Assembly (NCBI RefSeq): GCF_019024285.1
Contig: NZ_WMKZ01000001.1
Span: forward strand, 496,001-560,000
Length of the DNA: 64,000 nt
Direction: 5' to 3'
DNA from: Alkalihalobacterium elongatum
GTDB lineage: Bacteria; Bacillota; Bacilli; Bacillales; Bacillaceae_F
This document shows positions 36,598 to 46,488 of this stretch, piece by piece. The translations under genes and the position numbers were made by a program. Every line of letters starts with the position of its first letter. Within the stretch, counting starts at the first letter, position 1. The notes beneath the pieces are model-generated. The model made no database searches and was not told the origin of the DNA. It saw nothing but the letters and a program-made list of their open reading frames with translations.

Positions 36598-38958
36598 TCA
36601 TTCGAGAAACAAGTCAAAATTAAAAACAAAATCCTCTTTCTTCAATGTCATAAGATCGTGAGGCTCAATGTCAGGCTCTTTTATCTGACATACTCGTTGT
36701 GCTTGTTCGCGAATAGCTAATTCAACTAAATTTACTGCAAACCGCCCATTACCATTTATCTCGATTTTTTTGATTTGTTTTTCAACATAATCGATTGCCT
36801 CATCATCTAACTGATAGCCATATTCTATTGCATACATGGTGATCATTCTTAATATTTCATCTTTGGAATAATCATGAAAATGAATATACTTTTTAAACCT
36901 CGACTCAAGCCCTGGATTTTGCGCTATTAACTTGTCCATTTCATTTGGATATCCCGCTAAGATGACGACAAGATTTTCATTATGGCGTGTCATTTCCTCA
37001 ACTAACGTATCAATAGCTTCGCGGCCAAAGTCCTTTTCTCCACCTGCTGATAAAGAGTAGGCCTCGTCAATAAAAAGGACGCCACCTAATGCTTCACGAA
37101 TCTTTTTCTTTGTTTTTATTGCAGTTTGTCCGACATAACCAGCAACAAGGTCTGTCCTACCAGCAACTACTAGGTGCCCACGTTTTAAAAGGCCCATTTC
37201 CTTTAATAACTCTGAGAATAACTTTGCTACAGTCGTTTTTCCTGTACCTGGGTTCCCGGTAAAAACAGAATGAAGTTGAATAGGAATGACACGCATATTC
37301 TTTTCAGCTCGTAATTGTTGAACCCGCACTAGCGAACTAAGTGCCTCCACTTCCTTTTTCACTTCTTCTAAACCGATTAACCGAGAAAGGCGATCCAAAG
37401 CACTTTCTTTATTTTCTTCAAAATCATGACGATCAACTTTTATGTCCTGCCCATCAAGTATCGTTAACTGCTCGATCGTTAGAGCTTTTGCAGTATCAAC
37501 ACGAGATCCCTTTTTAAAGATTGCATCAAGGACAATGTTTTTCACCGTACGAGCATTTCCAAACGTTTCATCTACTTGCTCTGTTTCAATCCGTTTTCTC
37601 AACTCTCTATGCCCCTCCATAGAAATGACAAAATCATTCTCTAACGCCATTCCTTCCCCGATTAATAATAATTCATCAATGGAGTAGTCTGGTAAATGAA
37701 TATGATTGGGCTCTGGGAACCGACTTCTAAGGCCTGGGTTTGTCCATAAAAACTGACGCATCTCCTCAGGGTAGCCTGCTAAGATAACAGCAAATTTCCC
37801 AGCATACTCACTGCTAGACATCGCAGAAACTAATGTATCAATAACCGACTGACCATAGTCATTACTTGAAGCCCCTTCACGTTTCAAGCTATACGCCTCA
37901 TCAATAAAAAGGACACCACCTACCGCTTTTTCAATAATCTTTAATGTATTTTCTTCTGTTTGCCCAACAAACCCACCAACTAGTTGTGAGCGATCGACTT
38001 CAAGAACATCTTCACGTGGTAGGATACCTAATTCAAAATATATTTTTGCGAGAAGACGAGCTAGCATCGTTTTACCTGTGCCTGGATTTCCTGTAATAAT
38101 CATATTTAAACTTAAGTCATCCTGTATATGAAACCCTTCCTCTTTACGGCGGCGTTGATATTGAAGGAAATGGTACAACCCTGTTATTCGGTTCTTTACT
38201 TCTGATAGCCCGATTAGCTGATTTAACGTTTTTAGTGATTGTGGATATGAGTCCGTAGTTTTCGTTTCTTTTTCTTGTTGTACTGCTTTCTGCCAATCTT
38301 CCTTCAATTCTTCAATAGATTTAATTGAGGCTCTAATTTCATTTAACTGTGATGTTGAGTAGAAAATGCCTATGGCTGACTCCTGATACGCTTCGGTTGC
38401 CTTTGCAATTGATAACATCGGTTCATGTAGGTTAGAAATTATGTCTTCAAGTCTGTTTACTTTTTCGATTTGACGAATGTTATTATTCAACTCTGCAGAT
38501 TGTTTTGCACGATTAAGAATAGCCTGTGCTTCTGACGCTCTTGTGAAAAAATGATTTGAAATTTGAAAATAATCGTGGGCTATTTTTTTCTTCGACGCCC
38601 CATGGTCGGTTTCCCTTATTTGCGGTAATTTTTCTGGAATGATTTCGAACTGTAATTGTGATATTAACCGTTCCGTTTGGATCTCATTAGCTATGGGTTG
38701 ATTCGGTTCAATTTCTAATGCCTCATCTATCCATTTCAAAAGTAACGGATCATCAAGACTATATCGATCTCTTCTTTTTAATGCCAATAAACTTAAGACT
38801 GATGCCCGCAGCCTTTGAGAAGCAGGTTCTATACGGTCTTCTAAAAACGTTAGATATCGAAGGGCTAACGCTTCTTGAACTAATTGATCAGGGGCTTTAA
38901 GCCATTCGCTAACATCATTATCTATTTTTTCAATTGAGACTCTAAGTTCGCTTATCAA
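36598..38958 (-). CDS. Double-AAA+ ATPase, SpoVK/CbbX-like
   Basis: About 786 residues. The N-terminal 240 residues are helical; two AAA+ modules follow. Walker A motifs are GNPGTGKTMLARLLA (near 295) and GNPGTGKTTVAKLFSE (near 570); both Walker B motifs read GGVLFIDEAYSL. The pairing resembles SpoVK duplicated with an added N-terminal domain. The likely start is TTG 38958, six bases after GAGGTGATC; GTG 38967 overlaps that site. Probably a remodelling ATPase; no partner gene is obvious. Confidence 0.88.
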   Translation of the reverse strand: MISELRVSIEKIDNDVSEWLKAPDQLVQEALALRYLTFLEDRIEPASQRLRASVLSLLALKRRDRYSLDDPLLLKWIDEALEIEPNQPIANEIQTERLISQLQFEIIPEKLPQIRETDHGASKKKIAHDYFQISNHFFTRASEAQAILNRAKQSAELNNNIRQIEKVNRLEDIISNLHEPMLSIAKATEAYQESAIGIFYSTSQLNEIRASIKSIEELKEDWQKAVQQEKETKTTDSYPQSLKTLNQLIGLSEVKNRITGLYHFLQYQRRRKEEGFHIQDDLSLNMIITGNPGTGKTMLARLLAKIYFELGILPREDVLEVDRSQLVGGFVGQTEENTLKIIEKAVGGVLFIDEAYSLKREGASSNDYGQSVIDTLVSAMSSSEYAGKFAVILAGYPEEMRQFLWTNPGLRSRFPEPNHIHLPDYSIDELLLIGEGMALENDFVISMEGHRELRKRIETEQVDETFGNARTVKNIVLDAIFKKGSRVDTAKALTIEQLTILDGQDIKVDRHDFEENKESALDRLSRLIGLEEVKKEVEALSSLVRVQQLRAEKNMRVIPIQLHSVFTGNPGTGKTTVAKLFSELLKEMGLLKRGHLVVAGRTDLVAGYVGQTAIKTKKKIREALGGVLFIDEAYSLSAGGEKDFGREAIDTLVEEMTRHNENLVVILAGYPNEMDKLIAQNPGLESRFKKYIHFHDYSKDEILRMITMYAIEYGYQLDDEAIDYVEKQIKKIEINGNGRFAVNLVELAIREQAQRVCQIKEPDIEPHDLMTLKKEDFVFNFDLFLE

Positions 38959-38987
38959 GTTGATCACCTCTATGTCTCACTATTACT

Positions 38988-39932
38988 TTATTTTACCATT
39001 ACCTTTTTTGGCTGAATATCTTCTTTTTGTTTTTTTGCTTTCACATAAGTCCCAATATAAACCCCTGCTAGAACAAAGACCGCCCCTATTCCGTGAGCAA
39101 AAGTGAATGTTTCTCCTAAAAATAACGTGGCCATTATTACAGCAGAAACAGGCATTACATTAATAAATATCGATGCCTTAGCAGCACCAACCTTTTTAAT
39201 ACCTTGATAATACATAATAAAACTAATAACTGTAACAAAAATGCTCATATGAAGAAGTGAAGCCCAAACACCTATTGACGCATCTTGTATTTGAGACCAA
39301 GTCAGTTCATAAAGAGCGAACGGCAACAAGAAGAGCGTTCCAAAAAATACAGCATACGTCGTTGATACAATCGCACTGTATTTTCCTAGAACGACTTTAC
39401 CTAATACGCTATATAGTGCCCAACTAATAACAGCACCAATTAATATAAGATCAATTGGTTCGAAGCCTACTCTAACTAAGTCAAGTAAATGACCATTAGA
39501 AATAATAATAACAACTCCAAATAAAGCTACACACATCCCAATAATATGACGCTTTGTAATCGTTTCCTTTAAAAACCATCCAGATAAAAGGACAATTAAC
39601 ACAGGATTTGAGGCAATAAACAAAGAACTCTTTATCACTGGTGCATGTTTACTTGCTAAGAAAAAACAAATATTATAAATGGCTATTCCTGTTAGACCTA
39701 ATAACGCAAACATTCCCCAATCTTTTTTCGACGGCTTTGGACGGTCTTTTTCCATCATCCACATGATTGGAAACAACAAAAGTGTTGCTCCTAAAAAACG
39801 AAAAAAGGCAACCGTAGCTGGCTCAAAGCTCTCTACCGCAACCTTCCCTGCAATAAATGCACTACCCCATATACTTGTTGCTACAGCTAACATTATATAC
39901 GTTATAATAGGTTTGTTTTGTTTTACCATCAT
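38988..39932 (-). CDS. DMT-family (EamA) transporter
   Basis: About 314 residues with ten hydrophobic segments in two EamA repeats (SIWGSAFIAGKVAVESFEPATVAFFRF and the half beginning near AVISWALYSVLGK). ATG 39932 and 39929 are both possible after AGAGGG. Probably a metabolite exporter; substrate unknown. Confidence 0.88.
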   Translation of the reverse strand: MMVKQNKPIITYIMLAVATSIWGSAFIAGKVAVESFEPATVAFFRFLGATLLLFPIMWMMEKDRPKPSKKDWGMFALLGLTGIAIYNICFFLASKHAPVIKSSLFIASNPVLIVLLSGWFLKETITKRHIIGMCVALFGVVIIISNGHLLDLVRVGFEPIDLILIGAVISWALYSVLGKVVLGKYSAIVSTTYAVFFGTLFLLPFALYELTWSQIQDASIGVWASLLHMSIFVTVISFIMYYQGIKKVGAAKASIFINVMPVSAVIMATLFLGETFTFAHGIGAVFVLAGVYIGTYVKAKKQKEDIQPKKVMVK

Positions 39933-40048
39933 TTTCCCTCTACTTCACGATTAATTTCCTTTATTGTACCATCTTTTTCGGAAAACGAAATATGTGAAGT
40001 TGTCGGAAAATAAAATAGGAGAAAGCTACGCTTCCTCCACAAAATTTC

Positions 40049-41677
40049 CTAATGGCAATATACCCCCTCTTCAAGAAACCCTCTCATATATCCACCAATT
40101 ACTTCATCATTGTCATCTAAGAATTCAATTGGATGGTTAGGATCCCATTCAGTGTCTGCACTAATGACGTTGATAAACGTATTATTATCTATTTGTGCTT
40201 CACTTGTATCTCCTTCAAAATATATCGTGACTTTTTCAACACCTACTGGCTCACGCATATGGCCAATAGTTACATACGTATAAGGTCGATTATCTTGAAG
40301 CCAAGGACCGTTTCTAACGATAAAAGTTCGAATTTTATGATCCAATTCACTGATCGGAATACCACCAATCATTAAATTACTATCGTTGACTAAATAGTAC
40401 TCTTCATCCTCTTTATATAGAAGCTCTGCCGCTAATCGGTCGTAGTCAATATGATAAACAACTGCGACAAATCCATCGTGGAGCCTACGTTCCACTAATA
40501 TATCTACATCACCATCTTGACTAGAATTAATTGCTTCTAAAGGAGAGCTGAACGGTTCTGCTCCAATCCACCCTTGACTTGATGGTTGTGTACTTAGTAA
40601 AAGTCCCATTAATGTCACTACCGTAAAAACAGTAGACAAGACCGTGATCCTAATCCACCCTTGACCTTTGATAATTACTAATATTAAGAGTAGGAGTAAT
40701 AGCGAAGAGCTAATTAATAGACTTATTGAAATCCAATTAAACGAGAAAGACAGTGGTACTAATGTTCCAACATGATCACCAATGATCCATTGATACAACA
40801 ATGAAGGATCAGTCGTCTGCAATGTTCTAGCAACTTCATGAGGAGGTACTCTTTCAGTCATGATAGCCGTAATAACAAATATCATCAGACCAACAACACT
40901 CTCCGCTTTTAACGTTCGCTTAAAGCGTAAAATACCCACTTTTTGTAATCTAAATCTTAAAAAGAAGCCGTGGACTATCCCAAATACAACGATGGGAATA
41001 ATTAAAATATGCTTTAAAAGTAGCAACTGACCATAAGAAAGCACCCAAGAGTTCACATATTCAGGAACTATAATTGTCATTAGTAATAGTCCAGATAAAA
41101 TTAACATACTTACAGCACCTATCGCGACTGATGAAAACCAACGAATAAACGAAGACCATTTTTGTAAATTATCATCATTCGTAAACCAACTGACGATGAA
41201 AATTGTACCCATCCAGATCGTTGCAGCAATAAAGTGCATGCCATTATACAAAAAGCCCCCTGCCTCATCTAAAGAAGCAGCATGACTTGCCCAGCTCGAT
41301 GAAATCGTAAACGCAATAACGAGAATAAAAAATAGACTTTTTGCGACCATTGCTTGAGTTTGTTCAATGAAGAAATAACTAACACCCACTAGTAAAGCCA
41401 AAATCATCGTAACCATCCACGCTTGCCCGATTTTATATCCAAGTACAACCTGCGTTAAGGTTGAGAGAAACGGAGCTTCATACTGGATGTGAATATAATA
41501 GGACACCGATATTACTGGTACGATACTTAATAAGGGGATTAAACCAATACTTCCATAAACCAAACGGCTTTTCACAAGAAAAGATGGTCTCCAGTGACTA
41601 GGTATAACTGAAAGTAAAGCTATACCTAACAAAAATGAAAATAAAACATACATTAAGGCCTGACTCACTTCAACCAT
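40049..41677 (-). CDS. Copper-resistance CopD-domain membrane protein (YcnJ-like)
   Basis: 542 residues: eight or so membrane helices with the CopD core (GGFLYNGMHFIAATIWMGTIFIVSW, with His in the third part) up to about residue 350 and an extracellular C-terminal domain. It starts 21 bases after the copC-like gene, so the two form a unit. By analogy with YcnJ it is involved in copper uptake or tolerance. Confidence 0.88.
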   Translation of the reverse strand: MVEVSQALMYVLFSFLLGIALLSVIPSHWRPSFLVKSRLVYGSIGLIPLLSIVPVISVSYYIHIQYEAPFLSTLTQVVLGYKIGQAWMVTMILALLVGVSYFFIEQTQAMVAKSLFFILVIAFTISSSWASHAASLDEAGGFLYNGMHFIAATIWMGTIFIVSWFTNDDNLQKWSSFIRWFSSVAIGAVSMLILSGLLLMTIIVPEYVNSWVLSYGQLLLLKHILIIPIVVFGIVHGFFLRFRLQKVGILRFKRTLKAESVVGLMIFVITAIMTERVPPHEVARTLQTTDPSLLYQWIIGDHVGTLVPLSFSFNWISISLLISSSLLLLLLILVIIKGQGWIRITVLSTVFTVVTLMGLLLSTQPSSQGWIGAEPFSSPLEAINSSQDGDVDILVERRLHDGFVAVVYHIDYDRLAAELLYKEDEEYYLVNDSNLMIGGIPISELDHKIRTFIVRNGPWLQDNRPYTYVTIGHMREPVGVEKVTIYFEGDTSEAQIDNNTFINVISADTEWDPNHPIEFLDDNDEVIGGYMRGFLEEGVYCH

Positions 41678-41697
41678 TTTTAATCCCCCTTTTCCAC

Positions 41698-42267
41698 TTA
41701 TTTACGGCGACGTACAAGGACTATAGCTCCAATAACTACAACAATACCGAGTAGTATAAATAGAATGAAATTTGCCGCTTCTTCAGTCTCTTCTTCTACG
41801 ATTTCTTCAGTCTCAATTTGTTCTTCTTCAACACTTTCTTCCTCTAAAACTTCTTCATTAACCTGTGGAACTTCCACATCTACTTCAGGAATTTCTTCTT
41901 CAACGACCTCTGGTTCGGGTGCATCTACCGTAAAAGAAATCGTACCTTCAGTTGTATGTCCATCACTTCCTAAAGCCGTCCATTGTATCGTATATTGACC
42001 ACTGTAGATTAATTCGTTAAGTAAAGCTACTAAAGTTCGTTCTTCAACATATTGATTGCGGATTGGAATATTTACACCGTCCTCATCAGCGAGGTCGATT
42101 GATGTATGTTCCTCAATTCCCGCATCAAACTGTAATACAATTTCTTTTAATGGTTCATTCACCACTTCTCCTTCACTAGGAGTAGATGAACCGACATATG
42201 AATGCCCCAAAACATGTAAAGGCATCAATAAACAAAAAACAATTAAAAACCCGATTAATTTTTTCAT
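41698..42267 (-). CDS. CopC-domain copper-binding protein, membrane-anchored
   Basis: 189 residues from ATG 42267; GTG 42276 overlaps the AGGAG site. Signal peptide (ends GLG-H), then the CopC beta-barrel: His at the mature N-terminus (HSYVGSSTPSEGE) and the copper site D-G-H-T-T-E-G. A long Glu/Val-rich acidic linker precedes a C-terminal membrane helix with RRRK tail. Paired with copD. Confidence 0.9.
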   Translation of the reverse strand: MKKLIGFLIVFCLLMPLHVLGHSYVGSSTPSEGEVVNEPLKEIVLQFDAGIEEHTSIDLADEDGVNIPIRNQYVEERTLVALLNELIYSGQYTIQWTALGSDGHTTEGTISFTVDAPEPEVVEEEIPEVDVEVPQVNEEVLEEESVEEEQIETEEIVEEETEEAANFILFILLGIVVVIGAIVLVRRRK

Positions 42268-42478
42268 TACTTTCACTCCTATAAAACCAAGTATTCATCT
42301 ATGTATTATATATTATATATTAACAATGTGAACTAATTGTGAAAAGTAAAAAGTTTTTTTACTTTATTTCTTTTAATCAAAGACTTGTCTCGTTATAATT
42401 GTTTAAGTTACAGTTAGATGATTTTAATAACATTGTTCTTATTTTAACAATACTATACTTAGCCACGAGGAGAGTTTA

Positions 42479-43114
42479 ATGTTTAAAAAAATTGGTGCAG
42501 TCACTCTTTATATCATCATCGGATATTTATTATACATTTATGGCGATCAATTAATAGCTTGTCTGAATACGTATGCAAGAGATTATTTATTATTAACAAT
42601 GATCGTAGCTACTTTACTATCTTTATTTCCCATTATTCCATATCCTATTATCGGTGGTATCGTTGGAGCTGCATTCGGGCCAGCCTTAGGAGCATTTGTT
42701 ATATGGGTAGGTTCCTCTGCAGCTTCAATCATCATGTTTATCGTCGTACGTTTTAGTTTTCAGGATTGGGGTAACGCAGTCTTGCGTAACTACAAGCCAC
42801 TAGAAAAAGTCACGGTTTTGTTCGAGCGAAATGCTTTTTTTGCGATCTTCTTAAGTCGATTAATACCTGTGATACCTTCCATTATCGTAAATATTTATTC
42901 TGCATTAAGTCGTGTATCTTTTATCAACTATGCGATAGCGTCATCACTCGGTAAAATGCCATCTATGATGTTATTTGCGGTTGTCGGGAATACTCTTATA
43001 ACAAATCCCCGTGATCTTATTTTAATCTTCCTTCTATATGCAGGCTTTGTTGTAATCGTCTTCGGATGCTTTAAATTGTGGAAAAAGCGCGTCTTACAAA
43101 TAAACGAATCATAA
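42479..43114 (+). CDS. TVP38/TMEM64-family (DedA-like) membrane protein
   Basis: 211 residues with five to six helices. The family signature is present as FPIIPYPIIGGIVGAAFGPALGAFVIWVGSS, and FLSRLIPVIPSIIVNIYSALSRVSF. DedA-superfamily proteins act in lipid carrier recycling. ATG follows GAGGAGAG. Confidence 0.88.
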   Translation: MFKKIGAVTLYIIIGYLLYIYGDQLIACLNTYARDYLLLTMIVATLLSLFPIIPYPIIGGIVGAAFGPALGAFVIWVGSSAASIIMFIVVRFSFQDWGNAVLRNYKPLEKVTVLFERNAFFAIFLSRLIPVIPSIIVNIYSALSRVSFINYAIASSLGKMPSMMLFAVVGNTLITNPRDLILIFLLYAGFVVIVFGCFKLWKKRVLQINES

Positions 43115-43153
43115 AATAAGGAACCTTAACAAAAAGAAGAATGTTAAGGTTCC

Positions 43154-43654
43154 TTATTTTTTATAAAAAATGATAACCCGTCTTTTAATCGACCTCAGAA
43201 ATACAAATAGGAGTGCTCCAATAAATGCACCAAATGTATTTAAAATAACATCATCAATATTTGCAACGCGATACGTAAACATAAACTGACTCGACTCAAT
43301 AAAAATTGATATGATACAACCAGTAATTGTAATTTTTAGAATGACTGTTTTAAGTTGTTTGATTACAAATGGCAGTAAAAATCCAAACGGCATAAATAGG
43401 ATAACATTTCCTACTAATATCGTAATAGGATCCATTATGTCTTTACTAAAAACAGAGATGCGGTAAATACTTCGGAAAGGAATTAAATTGTAATTGCGGC
43501 CACCTGGCCCTTCAGCTCCAAGTGAAGCTCCATAATTCCAAGCAAACAACGTGACGTAAAAAAGTAAGCACAAGTAAATTATAAATAAAACAAGAGCAAA
43601 GACTCTTACTTGTTGAGAAGAAGATAAATTTCGATTGTTATTAATAGAAAACAC
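43154..43654 (-). CDS. VanZ-like membrane protein
   Basis: 166 residues with about four helices. Matches the VanZ pattern N-L-I-P-F-R-S-I, V-G-N-V-I-L-F-M-P-F-G-F-L-L-P and S-I-F-I-E-S-S-Q. Start GTG 43654 lies very close to AGAAGGA and is uncertain. Function of the family is unclear beyond low-level teicoplanin resistance. Confidence 0.82.
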   Translation of the reverse strand: MFSINNNRNLSSSQQVRVFALVLFIIYLCLLFYVTLFAWNYGASLGAEGPGGRNYNLIPFRSIYRISVFSKDIMDPITILVGNVILFMPFGFLLPFVIKQLKTVILKITITGCIISIFIESSQFMFTYRVANIDDVILNTFGAFIGALLFVFLRSIKRRVIIFYKK

Positions 43655-43753
43655 GTCCTTCTAATCTACATCCTAAGTTGACCTTTGTTTCATTATTCAT
43701 TTTTTTGGACGATTAGACAAGACTTTTTCTTCTCAAATTTTTGATGAATTTCA

Positions 43754-43939
43754 TCACAATTCAACACCACGTTTTTGCATTATTTTTACAACAGCTTCTT
43801 TTGGATCCCAACAATTAAATTGATAATTTGGCTTTGTTTCATACTTTAAACGCGAACAAAAATAATGAATATTTCCATTGTTTTTTAAGACTCTAAAGTG
43901 CTTACAAGTAGCACAGTAATGATATTGTTCTTTACCCAT
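43754..43939 (-). CDS. Small Cys-rich protein, 61 residues
   Basis: ATG follows GAGGAG. Cys at CATCKHF, CSRLK and FNCWD could bind one zinc. The pattern is common in small Bacillus proteins without named function. Confidence 0.7.
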   Translation of the reverse strand: MGKEQYHYCATCKHFRVLKNNGNIHYFCSRLKYETKPNYQFNCWDPKEAVVKIMQKRGVEL

Positions 43940-44057
43940 ACTATCTCCTCGTTATATATTGTTTTCTTCATGATAGCACGGCACTATTTAGGTTACGAGG
44001 AAAAAGTGATAGTAAAATAAATTAATGTTGTTGGACAGATGGTCAACAACAACAAAA

Positions 44058-44132
44058 TAAGTGCTAGGCCTCAATTGAGCCGATGCTATCATTTTATAGC
44101 ACCCCCCTGTAATTGAGGCAAACTAGCACTTA
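44058..44132 (-). terminator. Long structured terminator after sspN
   Basis: TAAGTGCTAG and CTAGCACTTA (10 bp) are outer arms; CCTCAATT/AATTGAGG adds 8 bp and a TGCTAT/ATAGCA hairpin fills the centre. It lies five bases after the sspN stop. Read leftwards it is followed by TTTTGTTGTTG. Confidence 0.6.
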
Positions 44133-44136
44133 CGAT

Positions 44137-44277
44137 TTAACCTTTTGGCGGGACATAATCTGGATGTTCATTTCCTTTTGTATTCATTTTCTTTCCGTTA
44201 TTAGAATCACTTTTTCTAGGCTGTGTACCTAGATGATTTGGGCGAAACTTATCAAAAGCGTGCTTTGACTTTGCCAT
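44137..44277 (-). CDS. sspN: Small acid-soluble spore protein N
   Basis: 46 residues, with PNHLGTQPR and GKKM followed by a C-terminal YVPPKG, the SspN pattern. ATG follows AAAGGGGGAG. A minor SASP of the spore core. In B. subtilis sspN is beside tlp; here they are separated by 8 kb. Confidence 0.85.
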   Translation of the reverse strand: MAKSKHAFDKFRPNHLGTQPRKSDSNNGKKMNTKGNEHPDYVPPKG

Positions 44278-44417
44278 TGTTCTCCCCCTTTCTCTACCTA
44301 TAATTTAAGCAGAAAGGGAACTCTTCATAAGTGGCATTTTTTTGATAAGAACGAAGTAAAAGGAATGCTAAATCTTAGCAAAAAGTCGTGTTAAGTAATT
44401 ACTACAACTAAAGCTAA

Positions 44418-44558
44418 TTATAAAGCCGCTCCATTCTCTTTTTGAATTCTTTGTTCCCAGCGCTCTTCTAGTTTTTCAAGCGCCTCTTTATCACTTAACA
44501 ATTGTCGTTTATTTTCTTGGACTAATTCCTCAAATGATAACTTTCTAACTCTTCTCAT
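44418..44558 (-). CDS. FbpB-family small basic protein
   Basis: 46 residues beginning MRRVRKLSFEELV and continuing E-x-L-L-S-D-K-E-A-L-E-K-L-E-E-R-W-E, the FbpB pattern. In B. subtilis FbpB is a Fur-regulated helper in iron sparing with the sRNA FsrA. I see no clear Fur box here. Confidence 0.8.
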   Translation of the reverse strand: MRRVRKLSFEELVQENKRQLLSDKEALEKLEERWEQRIQKENGAAL

Positions 44559-44705
44559 ACATAAATCACTCCTAACAAATAATATCACTATTTTTACTAT
44601 TTTGGAGTGAATTTATACATAATTGTAAGAAAACTCTTACTTTATAGCTTAGCTTTGTTAACCAATTATGTTGATATAATTGGTTTTAAACTAAGGTGTG
44701 AAATG

Positions 44706-45428
44706 TTAATTCACACCCTCTTGACCTTCCTGTGGGCTTATATAGATTTGCCCTCCTTCATCCATTGTCATTAAAAAGATGTCTTTATAACTGCCATAGC
44801 CATGCTTTGTCACTTGTTCCCTAAGCCAATCGACAGTGCCAACTTTTTTTACATTAGCTAAAATTATATGTCCATCTTCAATAAGTACGGTTGGATACCC
44901 TTTTTGCGAAGTTTGTATGGACATATCCTCTGGGGTTATCGATTGGTATTGACTCTTCTTAATTACACTAATCTGTCCATTTGCTTCTAAAATGGCATAG
45001 TCAACTTCATTTAAATCAGATACTTCGAGTAACCTTAAGTCCATTAACAACGACTCTATAGTTACTTTAGCCTTTTTCATTTCCTTTTTCAAAATTTTCC
45101 CATGGCGAACTAATATTATTGGCTCGTCTTCGATAACTCTCCGAAATCGTGGCGTATGTAGTGCAATGACTGACAAGGCCAAATGTAAACCAGCTATTAA
45201 CGCTGCTGCTGCTAACGGACCTCCTAATGGGAGATCACCACTAGACAAAGGCTCACCAACAATATCCCCAATTATTACTCCAAAAATAAAGTCGATTGGA
45301 TTAATCGAATTCATTGAACGCTGCCCTAACATTTTCACCATTAAGAAGATATATATATATACAATAAGTGCACGAAATAAGAAACCAGATACTGCCAAAT
45401 CAGGGGACCCTGTCCAAAATTCAAACAT
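44706..45428 (-). CDS. DUF421 (YetF-like) membrane protein, long form
   Basis: 240 residues: three N-terminal helices, the DUF421 signature M-L-G-Q-R-S-M-N-S-I-N-P-I-D-F, and two soluble repeats ending in DEGGQIYISPQ. It lies downstream of a DUF1657 gene in the same direction; the pair is the core of the 2Duf-type spore heat-resistance arrangement, here without spoVA genes. Confidence 0.88.
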   Translation of the reverse strand: MFEFWTGSPDLAVSGFLFRALIVYIYIFLMVKMLGQRSMNSINPIDFIFGVIIGDIVGEPLSSGDLPLGGPLAAAALIAGLHLALSVIALHTPRFRRVIEDEPIILVRHGKILKKEMKKAKVTIESLLMDLRLLEVSDLNEVDYAILEANGQISVIKKSQYQSITPEDMSIQTSQKGYPTVLIEDGHIILANVKKVGTVDWLREQVTKHGYGSYKDIFLMTMDEGGQIYISPQEGQEGVN

Positions 45429-45457
45429 GCAACATATACTCCTTTCTACATTAAGGA

Positions 45458-45519
45458 GGCTGACTCAATCTGAATGTAATATACACTTTGCGGAGTGTAT
45501 ATTCACGAAAGAGTCAGCC
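45458..45519 (-). terminator. Nested inverted repeat between DUF1657 and DUF421 genes
   Basis: Outer arms GGCTGACTC/GAGTCAGCC (9 bp) enclose an inner 10-bp hairpin AATATACACT/AGTGTATATT. It separates the DUF1657 gene from the DUF421 gene and could limit read-through. Confidence 0.55.
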
Positions 45520-45575
45520 AGAACTTTTAGTCTTGAAAGAAGCCAGAAAGATCCGTGAAATTAGCTCCAATTCTA

Positions 45576-45785
45576 TTACTGATTTTGATTATATTGCGGC
45601 TCCTCGTTTAATACTTGTTGATATCGACCTTCAAGTAAATTACAGATATTTTTTTGCTGTTGCGCCAACTGCTCAAACATTTGCTTAGCTTGCTGGTTTT
45701 CAGTCTCCAAAGAAAATTGCACGAGACTAGCTTGAACACTTTGAGCTTGAGCTAATGCTTGTTGCATTTGAGTTTGTACAGTCAT
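45576..45785 (-). CDS. DUF1657 protein
   Basis: 69 residues, helical and Gln-rich: MTVQTQMQQALAQAQSVQASLVQFSLETENQQAKQMF in two blocks, then LEGRYQQVLNEEPQY. This is the DUF1657 pattern found beside DUF421 and spoVA-type genes in Bacillaceae. Forms a leftward set with the 46-residue gene upstream (11-base gap). Confidence 0.88.
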   Translation of the reverse strand: MTVQTQMQQALAQAQSVQASLVQFSLETENQQAKQMFEQLAQQQKNICNLLEGRYQQVLNEEPQYNQNQ

Positions 45786-45796
45786 TTCTGTTCTCC

Positions 45797-45937
45797 TTAC
45801 TTATCCATGTCACGGCTCATTTTTTCAGATTCTACTTCTGCATACGAAGCAAATTCTTCTGTATGATTTTGTTTACCTTGTTTCTTTGCATTGTTATTTC
45901 GATTGGCATTAGCATTACCTTTTTTTGTACGTCCCAT
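45797..45937 (-). CDS. Small Asn-rich protein, 46 residues
   Basis: ATG follows GAGAGG. Hydrophilic (MGRTKKGNANANRNNNAKKQ, then an acidic EEFASYAEVESEK part). Composition and location before DUF1657 suggest a spore protein; no family is claimed. Confidence 0.65.
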   Translation of the reverse strand: MGRTKKGNANANRNNNAKKQGKQNHTEEFASYAEVESEKMSRDMDK

Positions 45938-46034
45938 TACTTTTTTCCTCTCTTTCACAGAAGTTTTGATTTTCGTTCATAGGTTTGGCTAAAGTAGAAA
46001 AAAATATGAATGTAAAATGGAAGGGGGACTTAAA

Positions 46035-46379
46035 ATGTCTAGCAAGTCAAACAAAGAAATTCAATCCATACTTAATCACCTAAATGATTGGAAAGGGGAA
46101 CAACTTTCTATTGAGAAACAAGAACGAGATGATGTAGACAGAAATACTCTGTCTCTAGAGGAAGTAGAAATCGTTGAACAAGTGGAAGATACTGATGATT
46201 ATGTTGACCCATATACCATTCAATTACGCGGAAAGGGTACAGTCGTTCATTCTAACGGAAAAGCAAAGCTTCCGTTAAATAGTTATGAATTACCGATTCG
46301 TCAGCTTTTATCTTTCGAAACATCCAGGGAGTTCATGACGATTAAGACAGACAGGGCTACGTATTATATTAAGAAATAA
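46035..46379 (+). CDS. Hypothetical protein, 114 residues
   Basis: ATG 46035 follows AAGGGGG. N-terminal half is acidic and hydrophilic; the C-terminal half looks like a small beta domain (YTIQLRGKGTVVHSNGKAKLPLNSYELP). Not recognised. Confidence 0.75.
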   Translation: MSSKSNKEIQSILNHLNDWKGEQLSIEKQERDDVDRNTLSLEEVEIVEQVEDTDDYVDPYTIQLRGKGTVVHSNGKAKLPLNSYELPIRQLLSFETSREFMTIKTDRATYYIKK

Positions 46380-46446
46380 AATAAGGATTAGGGAATTAAT
46401 TGAATAAAAATAGAGGATAATAACCTCCTTTGAATGGACACAAAAA

Positions 46447-46476
46447 AACAAGACTGACCATTAGGTCAGCCTTGTT
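46447..46476. terminator. Bidirectional terminator before aconitase end
   Basis: AACAAGACTGACC and GGTCAGCCTTGTT form a 13-bp stem with one mismatch and a T-run on the right and A-run on the left; it serves both converging genes. Confidence 0.85.
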
Positions 46477-46488
46477 TTTTTTGTTTTA

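Noticed and set aside
44418-44600. Fur box upstream of the FbpB-like gene
   Set aside because: No sequence resembling the inverted GATAAT-type operator is visible.
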